Positions 44,218-54,053 of a stretch of 64,000 nt of DNA are shown one piece after another (within the stretch, counting starts at the first letter, position 1; every line of letters starts with the position of its first letter). The notes under the pieces are model-generated. The model had not been told where the DNA came from and did no database searches. It saw only the letters and a list, made by a program, of their open reading frames with translations. A program made the position numbers and the translations under genes. The DNA comes from DASQZT01 sp035638575 (GTDB lineage Bacteria > Acidobacteriota > Terriglobia > Bryobacterales > Bryobacteraceae). The stretch spans positions 1-64,000 of the forward strand of contig DASQZT010000095.1 of NCBI GenBank assembly GCA_035638575.1, given 5' to 3'.

Positions 44218-45544
44218 AGGCTCGCCTGAACCGGGCGCCGCCCGCGGGTCGATGACCTTGCAGATGCTGGTGATCCTGGCGCCGGTGTTTTTCGGGATGA
44301 TGGGGTTCGCGATCGACCTCGGGCGCCTCTACCTCGTGCGCGGAGAGTTGAGCGAGGCGGCCAATGCCATGGCCCTGGCGGCGGCCGCGCAATTGATCGG
44401 CACCTCGTCGTCGCTGGACAATGCCGGGGCGGCGGCGACTCAATCGATCGACCCCACCAATCCGCTGGCCAACAAATACTTCTATGCATCGCTGCCCGTC
44501 GGACAGAGCACCGGGAACCTGGTCAGCTCCACGGCTTCGTCATTTTATGCGACCGTCGCGGATGCCACCGCCGGGTCCTCCGGCTCGCAAGCGGACGGCA
44601 CCACTGCGCGGGACGTCCTGGTCTCCGTGACCGCGGATACGCCGCTGCTGTTCTGGAGCATCCTGCCGCTGGGCCAATCGCGCAAGACCACGGTGGCGGC
44701 GCAGGCCATCGCGGGGATCAGCGCGCCGCTGTGTACGGCGTGCGGGATCGAGCCGTTCCTGGTGGCGGCGCTGGATTCCACCGATACGGTCAACTTCGGC
44801 TTCGGCGATCCCACCGCCGGGAACCTGTACACGCTGGCCTTCGAATGCTCGGGCACGCCTGCTCCGGCGGCGCTGCCGGGTACCGCGACCGTGATTCCCT
44901 ACGGGATCGTCAACCGCTACGATACGGGCAATGCGACGCTGGACGAAACCCAGCAGTTGTTCGCCGACGGCGCCAGCGGGTTGATCGCCTCCGCCGATCC
45001 GAACCCCACCGGGTCGCCGGTTCCGCTGGCGTGCGTGGGAATCAACGATGCCAGCGAGGTGATCTGGGCGAGCACCAGCCCCAACCTCTGTTCCACCGCC
45101 GCGCCGGTGGGCGTGGAGGAAGCGCTGTGCGGGATCTATTCGCGGTTCGACAACCTCAACCCGCCGGGCGCCTGCCAGACCAACGTATCGGATTTCGCGA
45201 CCATTGCGACGGCGTTCCTGCCGGATACGGACATCACCACCGGCCAGGCCAATCTTTATACGGACTATACCGGCAACGCGCGGCGCGTGATCACCCTGCC
45301 CATCGTGGCCGCGCTGGCGCCCGATGTGGTCACCACCATGACGGTGCTGGGGTTCCGCCAGTTCCTGGTGGAACTGAACTCGGACGGGACGTTTCCCGAC
45401 CCCACCGACATCAACGGGCGGTTCGTGGTGATGTATATCGGCAGCCCGAAGCCGGTGCCGCAGGGGTATGTGGACGACCGGTTTTCGCTGGCCTGCCCGG
45501 TGCCGGTGCCTTCGGGGCCCGGAAAGGTGGTGCTGCACCAATGA
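44189..45544 (+). CDS. TadG-like pilus assembly protein (Tad N-terminal domain)
   Basis: About 451 residues. The preferred start is a GTG at 44189, inside the cpaC end (in-frame TTG at 44177 is an alternative). Residues about 20-50 (RGSMTLQMLVILAPVFFGMMGFAIDLGRLYLVRGELSEAANAMALAAA) are the pilin-like N-terminal helix of the TadG/DUF2134 type. The rest is a large Cys-containing periplasmic region with no von Willebrand A motif that I can see. Tad pseudopilin-like proteins are needed for pilus assembly, perhaps as minor subunits. The stop overlaps the next ATG (ATGA). Confidence 0.85.
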   Translation: MDNRYPTSSKGSPEPGAARGSMTLQMLVILAPVFFGMMGFAIDLGRLYLVRGELSEAANAMALAAAAQLIGTSSSLDNAGAAATQSIDPTNPLANKYFYASLPVGQSTGNLVSSTASSFYATVADATAGSSGSQADGTTARDVLVSVTADTPLLFWSILPLGQSRKTTVAAQAIAGISAPLCTACGIEPFLVAALDSTDTVNFGFGDPTAGNLYTLAFECSGTPAPAALPGTATVIPYGIVNRYDTGNATLDETQQLFADGASGLIASADPNPTGSPVPLACVGINDASEVIWASTSPNLCSTAAPVGVEEALCGIYSRFDNLNPPGACQTNVSDFATIATAFLPDTDITTGQANLYTDYTGNARRVITLPIVAALAPDVVTTMTVLGFRQFLVELNSDGTFPDPTDINGRFVVMYIGSPKPVPQGYVDDRFSLACPVPVPSGPGKVVLHQ

Positions 45545-46035
45545 TGCGGCGCACGGCGGGCAACATGGCGCTGGAGGCCATACTGTGGATTCCCATTGTG
45601 GTCATGCTGATCGTGATGATCGTGCAGCTCGGCAAAATCACGTACCTGTATTATTCGCTGCGCAAGGCGGTCTATACCGCGGCGCGGTACCTTTCGCTGC
45701 AGCAGGGCGTGAACTTTTGCGACCTGGCGGATGACCCCAACGTGACGGCGGCCATTCAACTGGCCATCAGCGGGACCACGGACGGCTCGGGGACGCCGCT
45801 CATTACCAATCTCACGCCGGACATGTTTCAAGTGACGGCGCAGTGCGTGGATCCGTCGTCCGGCGTGGCCGGGGCGTGCGGCAACAGCGCCTGCCCGGCC
45901 ATTGCCCAGCGGCCCGACTACATCATGGTGTCCATGCCGTCCGGGTACCTGTTTCAACTGAGGTTTCCGGGACTTACCCTCCAGCCGATCGCGCTGCGGC
46001 CGTATGTGCTGGTGCCGTTTGGAGGGACCACGTGA
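45541..46035 (+). CDS. tadE: TadE-like minor pilin
   Basis: 164 residues. The pilin-like helix is MALEAILWIPIVVMLIVMIVQLGKITYLYYSLRKAVYTAARYLS near residues 9-52, with Glu at the expected position before the hydrophobic run. A periplasmic domain with four Cys follows (FCDLADDP; AQCVDPSSGVAGACGNSACPAIAQRP), which may form disulfides. TadE-type proteins are minor pseudopilins of the Flp pilus. It overlaps the genes on both sides (ATGA upstream, GTGA downstream). Confidence 0.88.
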   Translation: MMRRTAGNMALEAILWIPIVVMLIVMIVQLGKITYLYYSLRKAVYTAARYLSLQQGVNFCDLADDPNVTAAIQLAISGTTDGSGTPLITNLTPDMFQVTAQCVDPSSGVAGACGNSACPAIAQRPDYIMVSMPSGYLFQLRFPGLTLQPIALRPYVLVPFGGTT

Positions 46036-46514
46036 GGCGCCCGAGCGGCCAGGCCCTGACCGAGTTCGCCGTGGTGTACGCCGCGGTGGTGCTTCCCCTC
46101 ACTTTTATGACGGTGTTTGTGGCCGAGACGCTTTGGGTGTGGCACGGCGTGGTGGAGTTTACGCGGCAGGGGGCGCAGTATGCCTCGACCCATTGCTGGC
46201 AGCCGGACGCGGCCAACGTGGTCGCGTGGATGGAGAGCCACGTGCCGGCCATCATCGACCAGGCGCAGTTCCAGAACGGCAACGCGGGAATCTCGGTCGA
46301 GTATTTTTCCGACGGCGGCCTGACGGCGTTTAGCGGCGAAACCTGCGGCGGGGTGTGCATTCCGGATACGGTGAGCGTCGGCATCACGAATTACCAGTTC
46401 ACGCGGTTTGCCGCTTTCATGAAGTTGCCTCCCACGACGATCCCGCCGTTCACCACGATCGTGCCGATGGAGAGCGCGGGATTTCAGGATGCGTCGGGGA
46501 GTTGCGTGCCATGA
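46032..46514 (+). CDS. TadE/TadF-like minor pilin
   Basis: 160 residues from a GTG. The pilin-like N-terminus RRPSGQALTEFAVVYAAVVLPLTFMTVFVAETLWVWHGVVEFTRQGAQYAS (about 2-52) has the G-x-x-x-x-E pattern. The periplasmic part contains Cys residues (STHCWQPDA; GETCGGVCIPDT; GSCVP). Second TadE-family protein in the operon, likely another minor pseudopilin. It is the last gene before a repeat-bearing gap of 113 bp. Confidence 0.85.
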   Translation: MRRPSGQALTEFAVVYAAVVLPLTFMTVFVAETLWVWHGVVEFTRQGAQYASTHCWQPDAANVVAWMESHVPAIIDQAQFQNGNAGISVEYFSDGGLTAFSGETCGGVCIPDTVSVGITNYQFTRFAAFMKLPPTTIPPFTTIVPMESAGFQDASGSCVP

Positions 46515-46529
46515 AAAAATCGATGATAG

Positions 46530-46603
46530 CCGCCGATGAACGCAGATTAACGCCGATAACTCCCCTGCCTTGTTATCCGTGTTCATCCGTGTTCATCCGT
46601 GGC
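46530..46603. repeat. Imperfect inverted repeat with 10-bp tandem units between tad genes
   Basis: The right arm holds ATCCGTGTTC twice in tandem plus a partial third (46575-46601). The left arm (46533-46559, CGATGAACGCAGATTAACGC...) is an imperfect reverse complement of it, so the segment could fold into one long hairpin. Sequences of this kind (GTTCATCCGTGTTCATCCGTGG-like) are familiar as dispersed intergenic repeats in acidobacterial and related genomes. It interrupts an otherwise tightly packed tad operon and may affect expression of cpaE onward. A 36-codon frame within it (46511 on) is taken as spurious. Confidence 0.6.
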
Positions 46604-46627
46604 CAAATTCTTTTCCCGTGATTTCTT

Positions 46628-47800
46628 ATGTCCACCACACCTCTAATGGTCGCCTCGAGCGATGAACATTTTCGGGAGATGGTTCGCGATAATCTCCTTA
46701 ATATTCCCAACGCGAAGGTGGTTGCGGAATACCAGGAGACCGCGGCCAATCTCTATATCCGCGTGCTCCAGGACCTGGAGCGCAATCCCGGCGCGGGCCT
46801 GCTGGTCGATCTGTCGGGAGACCCGGAGGGCGCCATCAAGGCCGTGGAGAAGGTGAAGCAGGCGGCGCCCGACCTGTTCGTGATCGTCTCCAACTTCCAT
46901 GCCGATGGCGAGACCGTGATCGCCAGCATGCGCGCGGGAGCCAACGAATTCCTGCTGCAGCCGCTGAAACGCACGGAATTCCGCGACGCCATGGCGCGGC
47001 TGGAACGCGCGCCGAAGCACGGGACGGCGACGGAAAGCAAGCTGGGCAAGCTCTACACGTTCATCGGGACGAAGGGCGGGGTGGGCGCCACCACCCTGGC
47101 GGTCAACTTCGCTTCGGTGCTGGCGCAGCGCAAACACTCCACCGTGCTGATCGATCTCGACTGGATCGGCAACGACGCGGCCATGCAGATCGGCGCTTCG
47201 CCGCAATACACCCTGATGGAGGTCGCGGAGAACCTCGAACGCATGGACCAGGCCCTGTTCGAGGGGTTCGTGACGCGCGATCCGCTGGGCTTTTTCCTGG
47301 TGGGGCCGCCCGACGCGCTGGAGCATCACGGCCACTTCAGCGATCACATGCTGCGCGAGTTCGCGACCTTCCTGGTGGACAAGTACGACGCCATCGTGGT
47401 GGATGGCGGCCGCGCCGTATCGAACGAGCTGGTGCTGGCGGCGGCGCAGGTTTCGGCCGCGGTGTTCCTGGTGATCGACCAGGAGTTTCCGTCCATCCGC
47501 AATGCGCAGCGGTACATCACGTTCCTCATGCGCATGGGATTCAACCAGGACCAGATCAAGGTCGTGGTGAACCGGTATACCAAGAAGGTCACGGCCACCA
47601 TGGCCAACCTGGAGCAGATCCAGCAGACCCTGAACCAGCAGGTGTTCTACGGCATTCCGGCGTCGGCGGCGGTGATCGCCTCGATCAACAAGGCGCGGCC
47701 GTTCGTGGCCAACCGCGAGCAGGCGGGCGAGCTGGACAAGATCTTCCGGGCGTTCGTGGACAAGGCGACCGGCGGGAAGAAGCTGGCGAAGACGGCGTAA
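46628..47800 (+). CDS. cpaE: Tad pilus ATPase-like protein CpaE/TadZ
   Basis: 390 residues. Residues about 1-125 form a receiver-like domain (LMVASSDEHFREMVRDNLL...GLLVDLSGDPEGAIKAVEKVK), with Asp61 near the phosphorylation position but an altered pocket. Residues about 140-380 are a MinD/ParA-type P-loop domain with the deviant Walker A GTKGGVGATT (147-156) that lacks the usual C-terminal Lys, as is typical of CpaE/TadZ. Role: positions the pilus machinery at a cell site. It follows the repeat-bearing gap and lacks an obvious Shine-Dalgarno. Confidence 0.93.
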   Translation: MSTTPLMVASSDEHFREMVRDNLLNIPNAKVVAEYQETAANLYIRVLQDLERNPGAGLLVDLSGDPEGAIKAVEKVKQAAPDLFVIVSNFHADGETVIASMRAGANEFLLQPLKRTEFRDAMARLERAPKHGTATESKLGKLYTFIGTKGGVGATTLAVNFASVLAQRKHSTVLIDLDWIGNDAAMQIGASPQYTLMEVAENLERMDQALFEGFVTRDPLGFFLVGPPDALEHHGHFSDHMLREFATFLVDKYDAIVVDGGRAVSNELVLAAAQVSAAVFLVIDQEFPSIRNAQRYITFLMRMGFNQDQIKVVVNRYTKKVTATMANLEQIQQTLNQQVFYGIPASAAVIASINKARPFVANREQAGELDKIFRAFVDKATGGKKLAKTA

Positions 47801-47841
47801 GATGAAACAGGAGCCGCGCGTGGATTTCACGGGAGGGTCGA

Positions 47842-49158
<1,317 letters not shown>

Positions 49159-49164
49159 GAACCG

Positions 49165-50136
49165 ATGGTTTTTTTTCTGGCGGTGGGCCTGATCTTTTCG
49201 TTGGCGCTGTACGCCGCGGGATACTACATCTGGACCGTGCCCGAGCAGGAGGCGCAGCACCTGCTCGGCGGGCGCATGCGCGAGCTGCGGGCGCACATGC
49301 GCGGACCTTCCAGCCGCGCGCCGGAGCTGCTGCGGCGCGAGCAGCCCGGCACCTTCGCGTTCCTGGGGGACCTGGTCACCTGGATCGGCGTGCTGCGCCG
49401 GCTTCAGGACATGATCGAACAGGCCAACCTGAAATACCGCGCGGCGGACGTATTCGGAGTCAGCGTGGTGCTGGCGCTGATCGCCTTTTTCGTGGCCGGC
49501 CTGATGGGCGTGGGCATGATCTTTCTGCGCCTGCTGGTGGCGGCGGTCGTCGGCGTGGCTCCCGCGGTTTATATTCTCCGCGTGCGGAGGCGGCGGCTGC
49601 GCAAGTTCGAAGAGCAGCTTCCCGACGCCATCGACCTGTTCACCCGCACCATGCGGGCCGGCCACAACATCCACAGCGGGCTGGAGACGATCGCCAACGA
49701 GACGGCCGATCCGGTGCGCATGGAGTTCAAGAAGATGATGGAGGAGCTGGCGCTGGGCTCGCAGGTGGAGCCCGCGCTGCACCTGCTGGGAAAGCGCGTG
49801 CCGCTGATCGACCTGAAGTTTTTCATTACCAGCCTGATTCTGCAGCGGCAGACGGGCGCCAACATGGTGGGTGTGCTGGAGGGGCTCGCCACGCTGGTGC
49901 GCGAGCGCCTCAACATGGCGGCGAAGCTCAAGGCGCACACCGCGCAGCAGCGCTTTTCGGCGGGCCTGTTGTGCATGCTGCCGGTGGTGGTGGGGATCGG
50001 GTTCTGGTTTCTGAAGCCGGAGTACGTGCGCCTGCTGTGGACCGATCCGGTGGGAAGCAAATTCCTGACCTACGCCATCATTTCGGAGATCGTGGGCATT
50101 CTGGTGATCCGCAAGATCGCCAACATACGGGTATGA
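49165..50136 (+). CDS. tadB: Tad inner-membrane platform protein TadB
   Basis: 323 residues with an N-terminal TM (about 3-22), a pair of TMs at about 95-140, and the GspF/T2SSF domain (about 155-290: FEEQLPDAIDLFTRTMRAGHNIHSGLETIANETADPV; LALGSQVEPALHLLGKRVPLIDLKFFITSLILQRQTGANMVGVLEGLATLVRERL) followed by two C-terminal TMs. It pairs with TadC to form the inner-membrane platform for pilin assembly. Six bases after cpaF. Confidence 0.94.
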   Translation: MVFFLAVGLIFSLALYAAGYYIWTVPEQEAQHLLGGRMRELRAHMRGPSSRAPELLRREQPGTFAFLGDLVTWIGVLRRLQDMIEQANLKYRAADVFGVSVVLALIAFFVAGLMGVGMIFLRLLVAAVVGVAPAVYILRVRRRRLRKFEEQLPDAIDLFTRTMRAGHNIHSGLETIANETADPVRMEFKKMMEELALGSQVEPALHLLGKRVPLIDLKFFITSLILQRQTGANMVGVLEGLATLVRERLNMAAKLKAHTAQQRFSAGLLCMLPVVVGIGFWFLKPEYVRLLWTDPVGSKFLTYAIISEIVGILVIRKIANIRV

Positions 50137-50143
50137 GGACGGC

Positions 50144-51076
50144 ATGCTGACCAACCTGCTTTTCTTCCTGGCGGCGGGCGCGACGCTGACCGTGCTGTTG
50201 TGGTTCGGCCTGGAGCTGTTGCGGGCGCAGGAGGATCCCCTCGGCGACCGGCTGGAGGAGCTGCAATCGCAGGCGCTGGTGGTGGCGCAGCGGACGGTGC
50301 GCCGCAAGGGCAGCGGGCGCGGGCTGGACCGGGTGTTGGACATCGTGGCCGCGGTTCCGGGCGGCGAGGACTGGATTCACGGATCGGAGCGCCTGCTGAG
50401 CCGCGCGGGCATCCGCAGGAAACACGCGCCGGCGATCTACGTGATACTCACCATCCTGTTCGCGCTGGCGTTGCTCAGCCTGATGATCTGGCTCCAGCGC
50501 GGCAATCCGGCGACCTCGCTGCTGGGCGGCGTGGCGGCGGCGCTGCTGCTCGGATTCATGCTGCCCAAGCTGGTGTTGCAGCGCCTGGTGAAGCGCTACC
50601 GGGTGAAGCTGCAGGAAGCTCTGCCGGACACCGTGGACCTGCTGGGCATCGTGCTCGGAACGGGCCTCGCGCTCGACCAGGCCATGATGCGCGTGAGCGA
50701 GGAGATGGAGTACATCTATCCCGAGCTGGCCGGCGAATTCGCCACGGTGGTGATGCAGGTGCGCGCCGGGCAGGAGCGCGGCGTGGCATTCAACCAGTTG
50801 GTGCGCCGGACGGGAATCGAGGACATCAAGTCGCTGGCGGCGATGATCATCCAGAGCGAGAAGTTCGGCACCAGCCTGGCGCAGGCGCTGAAGGTATATG
50901 CGGACGCGCTGCGCACCAGGCGCCGTCTCCGCGCGGAGGCGGCGGTGGGGAAGGCGGGCATCAAGATGCTGTTCCCCATCGTGATTTTCATCCTCCCGGT
51001 GCTGTTCATAATCACCCTGGTGCCGGGCCTGCTGAGCGTGCTGAGGGATCTGAAGGGCCTGGGGGGGCCGAGGTAG
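50144..51076 (+). CDS. tadC: Tad inner-membrane platform protein TadC
   Basis: 310 residues: N-terminal TM (about 3-22), central TMs (about 98-140), and a second T2SSF domain (about 150-270: KLQEALPDTVDLLGIVLGTGLALDQAMMRVSEEMEYIYPELAGEFATVVMQVRAGQERGVAFNQLVRRTGIEDIKSLAAMIIQSEKFGTSLAQALKVYA is read here as the family core), with a C-terminal hydrophobic pair. It starts 7 bp after tadB and is the last tad gene in this run. The convergent sulfatase gene begins 20 bp beyond its stop, so no prepilin peptidase follows. Confidence 0.94.
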   Translation: MLTNLLFFLAAGATLTVLLWFGLELLRAQEDPLGDRLEELQSQALVVAQRTVRRKGSGRGLDRVLDIVAAVPGGEDWIHGSERLLSRAGIRRKHAPAIYVILTILFALALLSLMIWLQRGNPATSLLGGVAAALLLGFMLPKLVLQRLVKRYRVKLQEALPDTVDLLGIVLGTGLALDQAMMRVSEEMEYIYPELAGEFATVVMQVRAGQERGVAFNQLVRRTGIEDIKSLAAMIIQSEKFGTSLAQALKVYADALRTRRRLRAEAAVGKAGIKMLFPIVIFILPVLFIITLVPGLLSVLRDLKGLGGPR

Positions 51077-51096
51077 ATTTCAAGCGCCAGCGATGG

Positions 51097-52590
51097 TCAT
51101 GCATCGCGCGGCCGCACATAGAAATCCAGCGCCGCCTCCGGGGTAAGTCCCGCCGGCTCGCTGCCCGCGTCCGGGTGGGTATTCCGGAACCGCTCCAGCA
51201 GCAGGGCCTCGAAGCGCCGCACCAGGTCCGGTTGCCGCGCCGCGATATCGTGGAACTCCTCCGCATCCTGCTGCAGATCGTACAGCCGCCTCCACCGGCC
51301 CGCGATGGGCTGCGCCGGCCGGTACCAGTCCAGCCGCCTGCCGGAACAATAGATGAACTTGTGCCGGTCTGTACGGAGGTAGGCTTGCTCGGTCTCCAGG
51401 TACTCGCTGAAGATGTGGTCGCGCGGGTGAGCCATGCCGCGGCCCTCCAGGTATGGTCGTAGCGTGTGCCCGTGCTCGACCGCAAAGGGCTCCGCTTCCA
51501 GCATGTCCAGGATGGTGGCGGGAACGTCGACGTGCTCGGTGAAGTCCTGGACCACCGTGGGCTTGATGCGACCGGGCCAGCGCATCATCAGGGGAACTCG
51601 CAGCGCCTGGTCGTAGCCGTTGTGCTTCTCGAATCGGCCATGCTGGCCGAGGAAGTAGCCGTGATCGGCGGCATATACCAGAAAGGTATTCCGATCCAGT
51701 CCCGACTCGGCGAGCTTATTCAGCACCACGCCGATATTTCGATCCAGGAACCGCACCGAGGTGTAATAAGCGGCGATGATGCCGCGCTTGTCCGTCTCCG
51801 TGAGGTCGTTGAAGATTGCGGGGACCTGCGGAGGGTCTTCGGGCCCCATGCGCGGCGGCGGAAAGCTGGCCGGCTCGAAATGGTTGCGCTCCTCCACCGG
51901 GAAATCGTACGGCGAGTGCGGCTCCATAAAGCTGACCCACAGCGCGAAAGCCTGGCCATCGCGCTTGCGCTCCTCCAGATATCGCTCCGCCTGGCGCGCG
52001 AGGAACGTGCCCTTCATGTCCTCGTAGTACCGCGGATAGGGCAGTTTGTCGGCGTTGAGCCAGATGCGTGCGGGGTCCACAAAGGGCCGCCACGGAGGCT
52101 TGGTGCGGATATCGCCGGGCACCGCGCGCGCCGGGGCCAGTTGGTTCCATTCGCGCGCGATCGCATCCTCGGTCATGCAGGTTTCCAGCCCGAAAAGTCC
52201 CGGCCGCCCCGGACGGTTGAAATGCATCTTGCCGAAGACCGCGGTGTGGTAGCCGGCCTTGCGCAACTGCCGGGCAAGGGTTGGCTTGTCCTCCGCCAGA
52301 GGTGTTGCCAGAAGCGTAACCCCGCTCGCATGCGGTAGCTGCCCGGTGAAAAGCGACTGGCGGGAAGGCGTGCACATCGGCGAGTTGCAGTAGTGCCGGG
52401 CGAACCGCGCGCTTTCCGAAGCGAGGCGGTCCAGGTGCGGCGTCTCGGCCTGGCGATTGCCGTCGCAGCCGAGGACGTATCCGGCATGATCGTCGGCCAG
52501 CAGGAAAATAAAATTGGGCCGCTGTTTCTTCCGTCCGCACGACGCCGCGGCCCCCGCCAGGCCTGTTAACGCCGACCTCCTGGTCACCAT
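51097..52590 (-). CDS. Sulfatase (formylglycine-dependent), probable lipoprotein
   Basis: 497 residues from the ATG at 52590. The N-terminus MVTRRSALTGLAGAAASCGRK carries a Tat-like arginine pair and a possible lipobox (AASC, Cys18). FIFLLADDHAGYVL holds the first metal-binding Asp pair. The sulfatase signature CTPSR (Cys73-Arg77) provides the Cys converted to formylglycine. GYFLGQHGRFEKHNGY supplies further active-site Asp/His. Reaction: hydrolysis of sulfate esters, probably on a sulfated polysaccharide in the envelope or medium. The anaerobic or aerobic maturase is not in the window. Its promoter region is where the mobile element (52660-55200) inserted. Confidence 0.93.
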   Translation of the reverse strand: MVTRRSALTGLAGAAASCGRKKQRPNFIFLLADDHAGYVLGCDGNRQAETPHLDRLASESARFARHYCNSPMCTPSRQSLFTGQLPHASGVTLLATPLAEDKPTLARQLRKAGYHTAVFGKMHFNRPGRPGLFGLETCMTEDAIAREWNQLAPARAVPGDIRTKPPWRPFVDPARIWLNADKLPYPRYYEDMKGTFLARQAERYLEERKRDGQAFALWVSFMEPHSPYDFPVEERNHFEPASFPPPRMGPEDPPQVPAIFNDLTETDKRGIIAAYYTSVRFLDRNIGVVLNKLAESGLDRNTFLVYAADHGYFLGQHGRFEKHNGYDQALRVPLMMRWPGRIKPTVVQDFTEHVDVPATILDMLEAEPFAVEHGHTLRPYLEGRGMAHPRDHIFSEYLETEQAYLRTDRHKFIYCSGRRLDWYRPAQPIAGRWRRLYDLQQDAEEFHDIAARQPDLVRRFEALLLERFRNTHPDAGSEPAGLTPEAALDFYVRPRDA

Positions 52591-52653
52591 GCCCCACTCT
52601 ATCAGACTGAGATCTTCAATCTGCCCCGGCGTAGCGGCGCTCCGGGCGGCCGC

Positions 52654-52659
52654 CACTCT
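52654..52659. repeat. Target-site duplication, left copy (CACTCT)
   Basis: CACTCT abuts the left terminal inverted repeat exactly and recurs at 55201-55206 directly after the right one. With n=7 the match fails, so the duplication is 6 bp. Confidence 0.75.
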
Positions 52660-52684
52660 GGGTACTGCCTGAAAGGTGCGTTGA
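52660..52684 (+). repeat. Left terminal inverted repeat (25 bp)
   Basis: Begins GGGTACT, then an 18-bp core GCCTGAAAGGTGCGTTGA. The reverse complement of 55176-55200 is identical except for positions 1 (G/A) and 6 (C/G), that is 23/25. The core is an exact 18/18 match. Confidence 0.88.
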
Positions 52685-53175
52685 AGCTAAACACCTAACG
52701 CTTGCTTTTCAGCCGATCCCGTAACACGATGAAGGTATGCCATCTGATCGAAGCTCCTTGCTGGCGCTCAAGAATCTGATTCCCGAGACGGACCCCCATG
52801 TGAAGCAAACGATACAAGAACCGGCCTTCGAGTTCAAATGATTCCGTAGAGCACGTGCTACAGGGCTACGGTTCCGAAATCCATTGTTGAAAAGGACCCA
52901 AATTTGCGAAGTACCGCATACCGCGTTCAGGTTGGAGCGCCTTGACACTAAAAGGTGCGGCGACAATCGCTGAGAGTTTCATCCAAGCCCAGATGAGCGA
53001 GGAGGCACGTCAGATTGATCCAGTTGTGCAGCAACGCAATCGGCGGCCACATTCACGTCGCCACTGTCAAGCCACGTTCGGGCTTTGAATGGATCGTACC
53101 GCCGGAGGACGCGCCAATCTGACTATCGCGAGTTGCGGTAAAATCGGCTCCGAAAATACGCTCTGGAGGACGATT
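52685..53175. other. Non-coding left part of the mobile element
   Basis: About 490 bp without a convincing gene. A 34-codon frame (52737-52841) and an 85-codon minus-strand frame (52709-52966) exist but have no ribosome-binding site or recognisable sequence. TTGACA at 52942 has no matching -10. TAAAAT at 53139 could be the -10 for the exported protein gene that follows. It may contain remnants of a lost gene. Confidence 0.4.
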
Positions 53176-53559
53176 ATGGGTAAAAAGGCATCAGCGCTCA
53201 TTCTGCTCGTCTCCACGTTCTGTTTCGCTGGCGATAAGAAACCGCCACGTCAGTTGACAGATGAAGGAAGACAGACCGCCAACAACGTTGCCGTTAATCA
53301 AATCTCGCGCGAACTAAAAGCCCTCTCGACTGCCCGCTATGCGCCGACTGAGGAGGCGGTGTTATCGGACGGCAAGGGTTCAGGCCGCTGGCAAAACTCG
53401 ATCCGGGTTCGACTTTATGTAGACGCCCAGAACTCTTACGGCGCAATGCTCCGCAACGTCTGGAATTGCCGTGTCGGACCAGAGCGTCCTGACAGCCTGC
53501 AACCTTGCGGCCTGCTTCGAGGCAAGCCGCCGATAGACCCGCTATTTCGAATTTTTTGA
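53176..53559 (+). CDS. Small exported protein of unknown function (element cargo)
   Basis: 127 residues from the ATG at 53176, with GGAGGA five bases upstream, the strongest ribosome-binding site in the element. Signal peptide MGKKASALILLVSTFCFA, then a mature part with KPPRQLTDEGRQTANNVAVNQISRELKALSTARYAPTEEAVLSDG, two Cys (NVWNCRVGPE; LQPCGLLRG) and the end PIDPLFRIF. I do not recognise a family. Carried inside the transposable element upstream of the toxin-antitoxin pair, with a 113-bp gap before the toxin start. Confidence 0.6.
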   Translation: MGKKASALILLVSTFCFAGDKKPPRQLTDEGRQTANNVAVNQISRELKALSTARYAPTEEAVLSDGKGSGRWQNSIRVRLYVDAQNSYGAMLRNVWNCRVGPERPDSLQPCGLLRGKPPIDPLFRIF

Positions 53560-53601
53560 AAACGGGCCATTTGTTTTCATGTGCATCCGTATCACTTATG
53601 T

Positions 53602-53646
53602 AATTTTGCATTATGCCAATCGGGCGCTATAATGCAATTTTGCATT
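53602..53646 (+). promoter_or_regulatory. Promoter and palindromic operator of the toxin-antitoxin module
   Basis: A perfect -10 TATAAT (53628-53633) has a -35-like TTTGCA at 53605-53610, spacing 17. A palindrome AATGCAATTTTGCATT (53631-53646, seven-base arms) overlaps the -10, and a direct copy of its half, AATTTTGCATT, lies at 53602-53612 (other copy 53636-53646), over the -35. This is the arrangement expected for autorepression by the HTH antitoxin encoded downstream. Confidence 0.65.
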
Positions 53647-53672
53647 GCCTTTTGGGAGTATTCGGAGTTATG

Positions 53673-54053
53673 ATGGGCGTGTGGAGATTCATGGACTACT
53701 GCTCTGCGGCGGGGAACAACCTTATCGAGGAGTGGTGCCAGGACCTACCCGAGGAGGCCCAAGCCGACTTCGACGTTGCCCTGAAGGCGTTGTCAATTGC
53801 GGAAGACTGGCGGGGGATGGCGGAATTTAAGTCCCTGGGGCGAGATGGATTATGCGAGATTCGGTTCAAGTCGCTCAACGTCCAGTACCGACCGCTTGGC
53901 TATTTCGGACCGAGTGCGAGATGCTTTTCGATCTACGTGGGCTGCAAGAAGAAGGGAACCGTCTACACTCCACCCGACGCGTTCGATCTCGCAAAGAAGC
54001 GCAGGAGTAAGGTCCAGCGCGGAGAGGCATCTTTACGTGAACGCATTGTCTAA
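53673..54053 (+). CDS. RelE/HigB-like toxin (phage Gp49-like)
   Basis: 126 residues from the ATG at 53673 (adjacent in-frame ATG at 53670), with GGAG six bases upstream. The RelE/ParE-superfamily core is visible: NNLIEEWCQDLPEEAQADFDVALKAL helices, then EFKSLGRDGLCEIRFKSLNVQYRPLGYFGP beta strands, and basic C-terminal KKKGTVYTPPDAFDLAKKRRSKVQRGEASLRERI. Family members cleave ribosome-bound mRNA. Toxin-first order with a following Xre-type protein fits the HigBA type. The stop overlaps the next gene by 17 bp. Confidence 0.82.
   Translation: MGVWRFMDYCSAAGNNLIEEWCQDLPEEAQADFDVALKALSIAEDWRGMAEFKSLGRDGLCEIRFKSLNVQYRPLGYFGPSARCFSIYVGCKKKGTVYTPPDAFDLAKKRRSKVQRGEASLRERIV

Noticed and set aside
46511..46621. 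36-codon frame after the last TadE-like gene
   Set aside because: Composed of the inverted/tandem repeat; frames of this type recur wherever the repeat occurs.
52737..52841. 34-codon plus-strand frame in the element's left part
   Set aside because: Reads smoothly, but has only a weak GAAGG at an unsuitable distance and no relatives that I recognise.
52709..52966. 85-codon minus-strand frame in the element
   Set aside because: No ribosome-binding site, no recognisable family, and irregular composition; probably chance.
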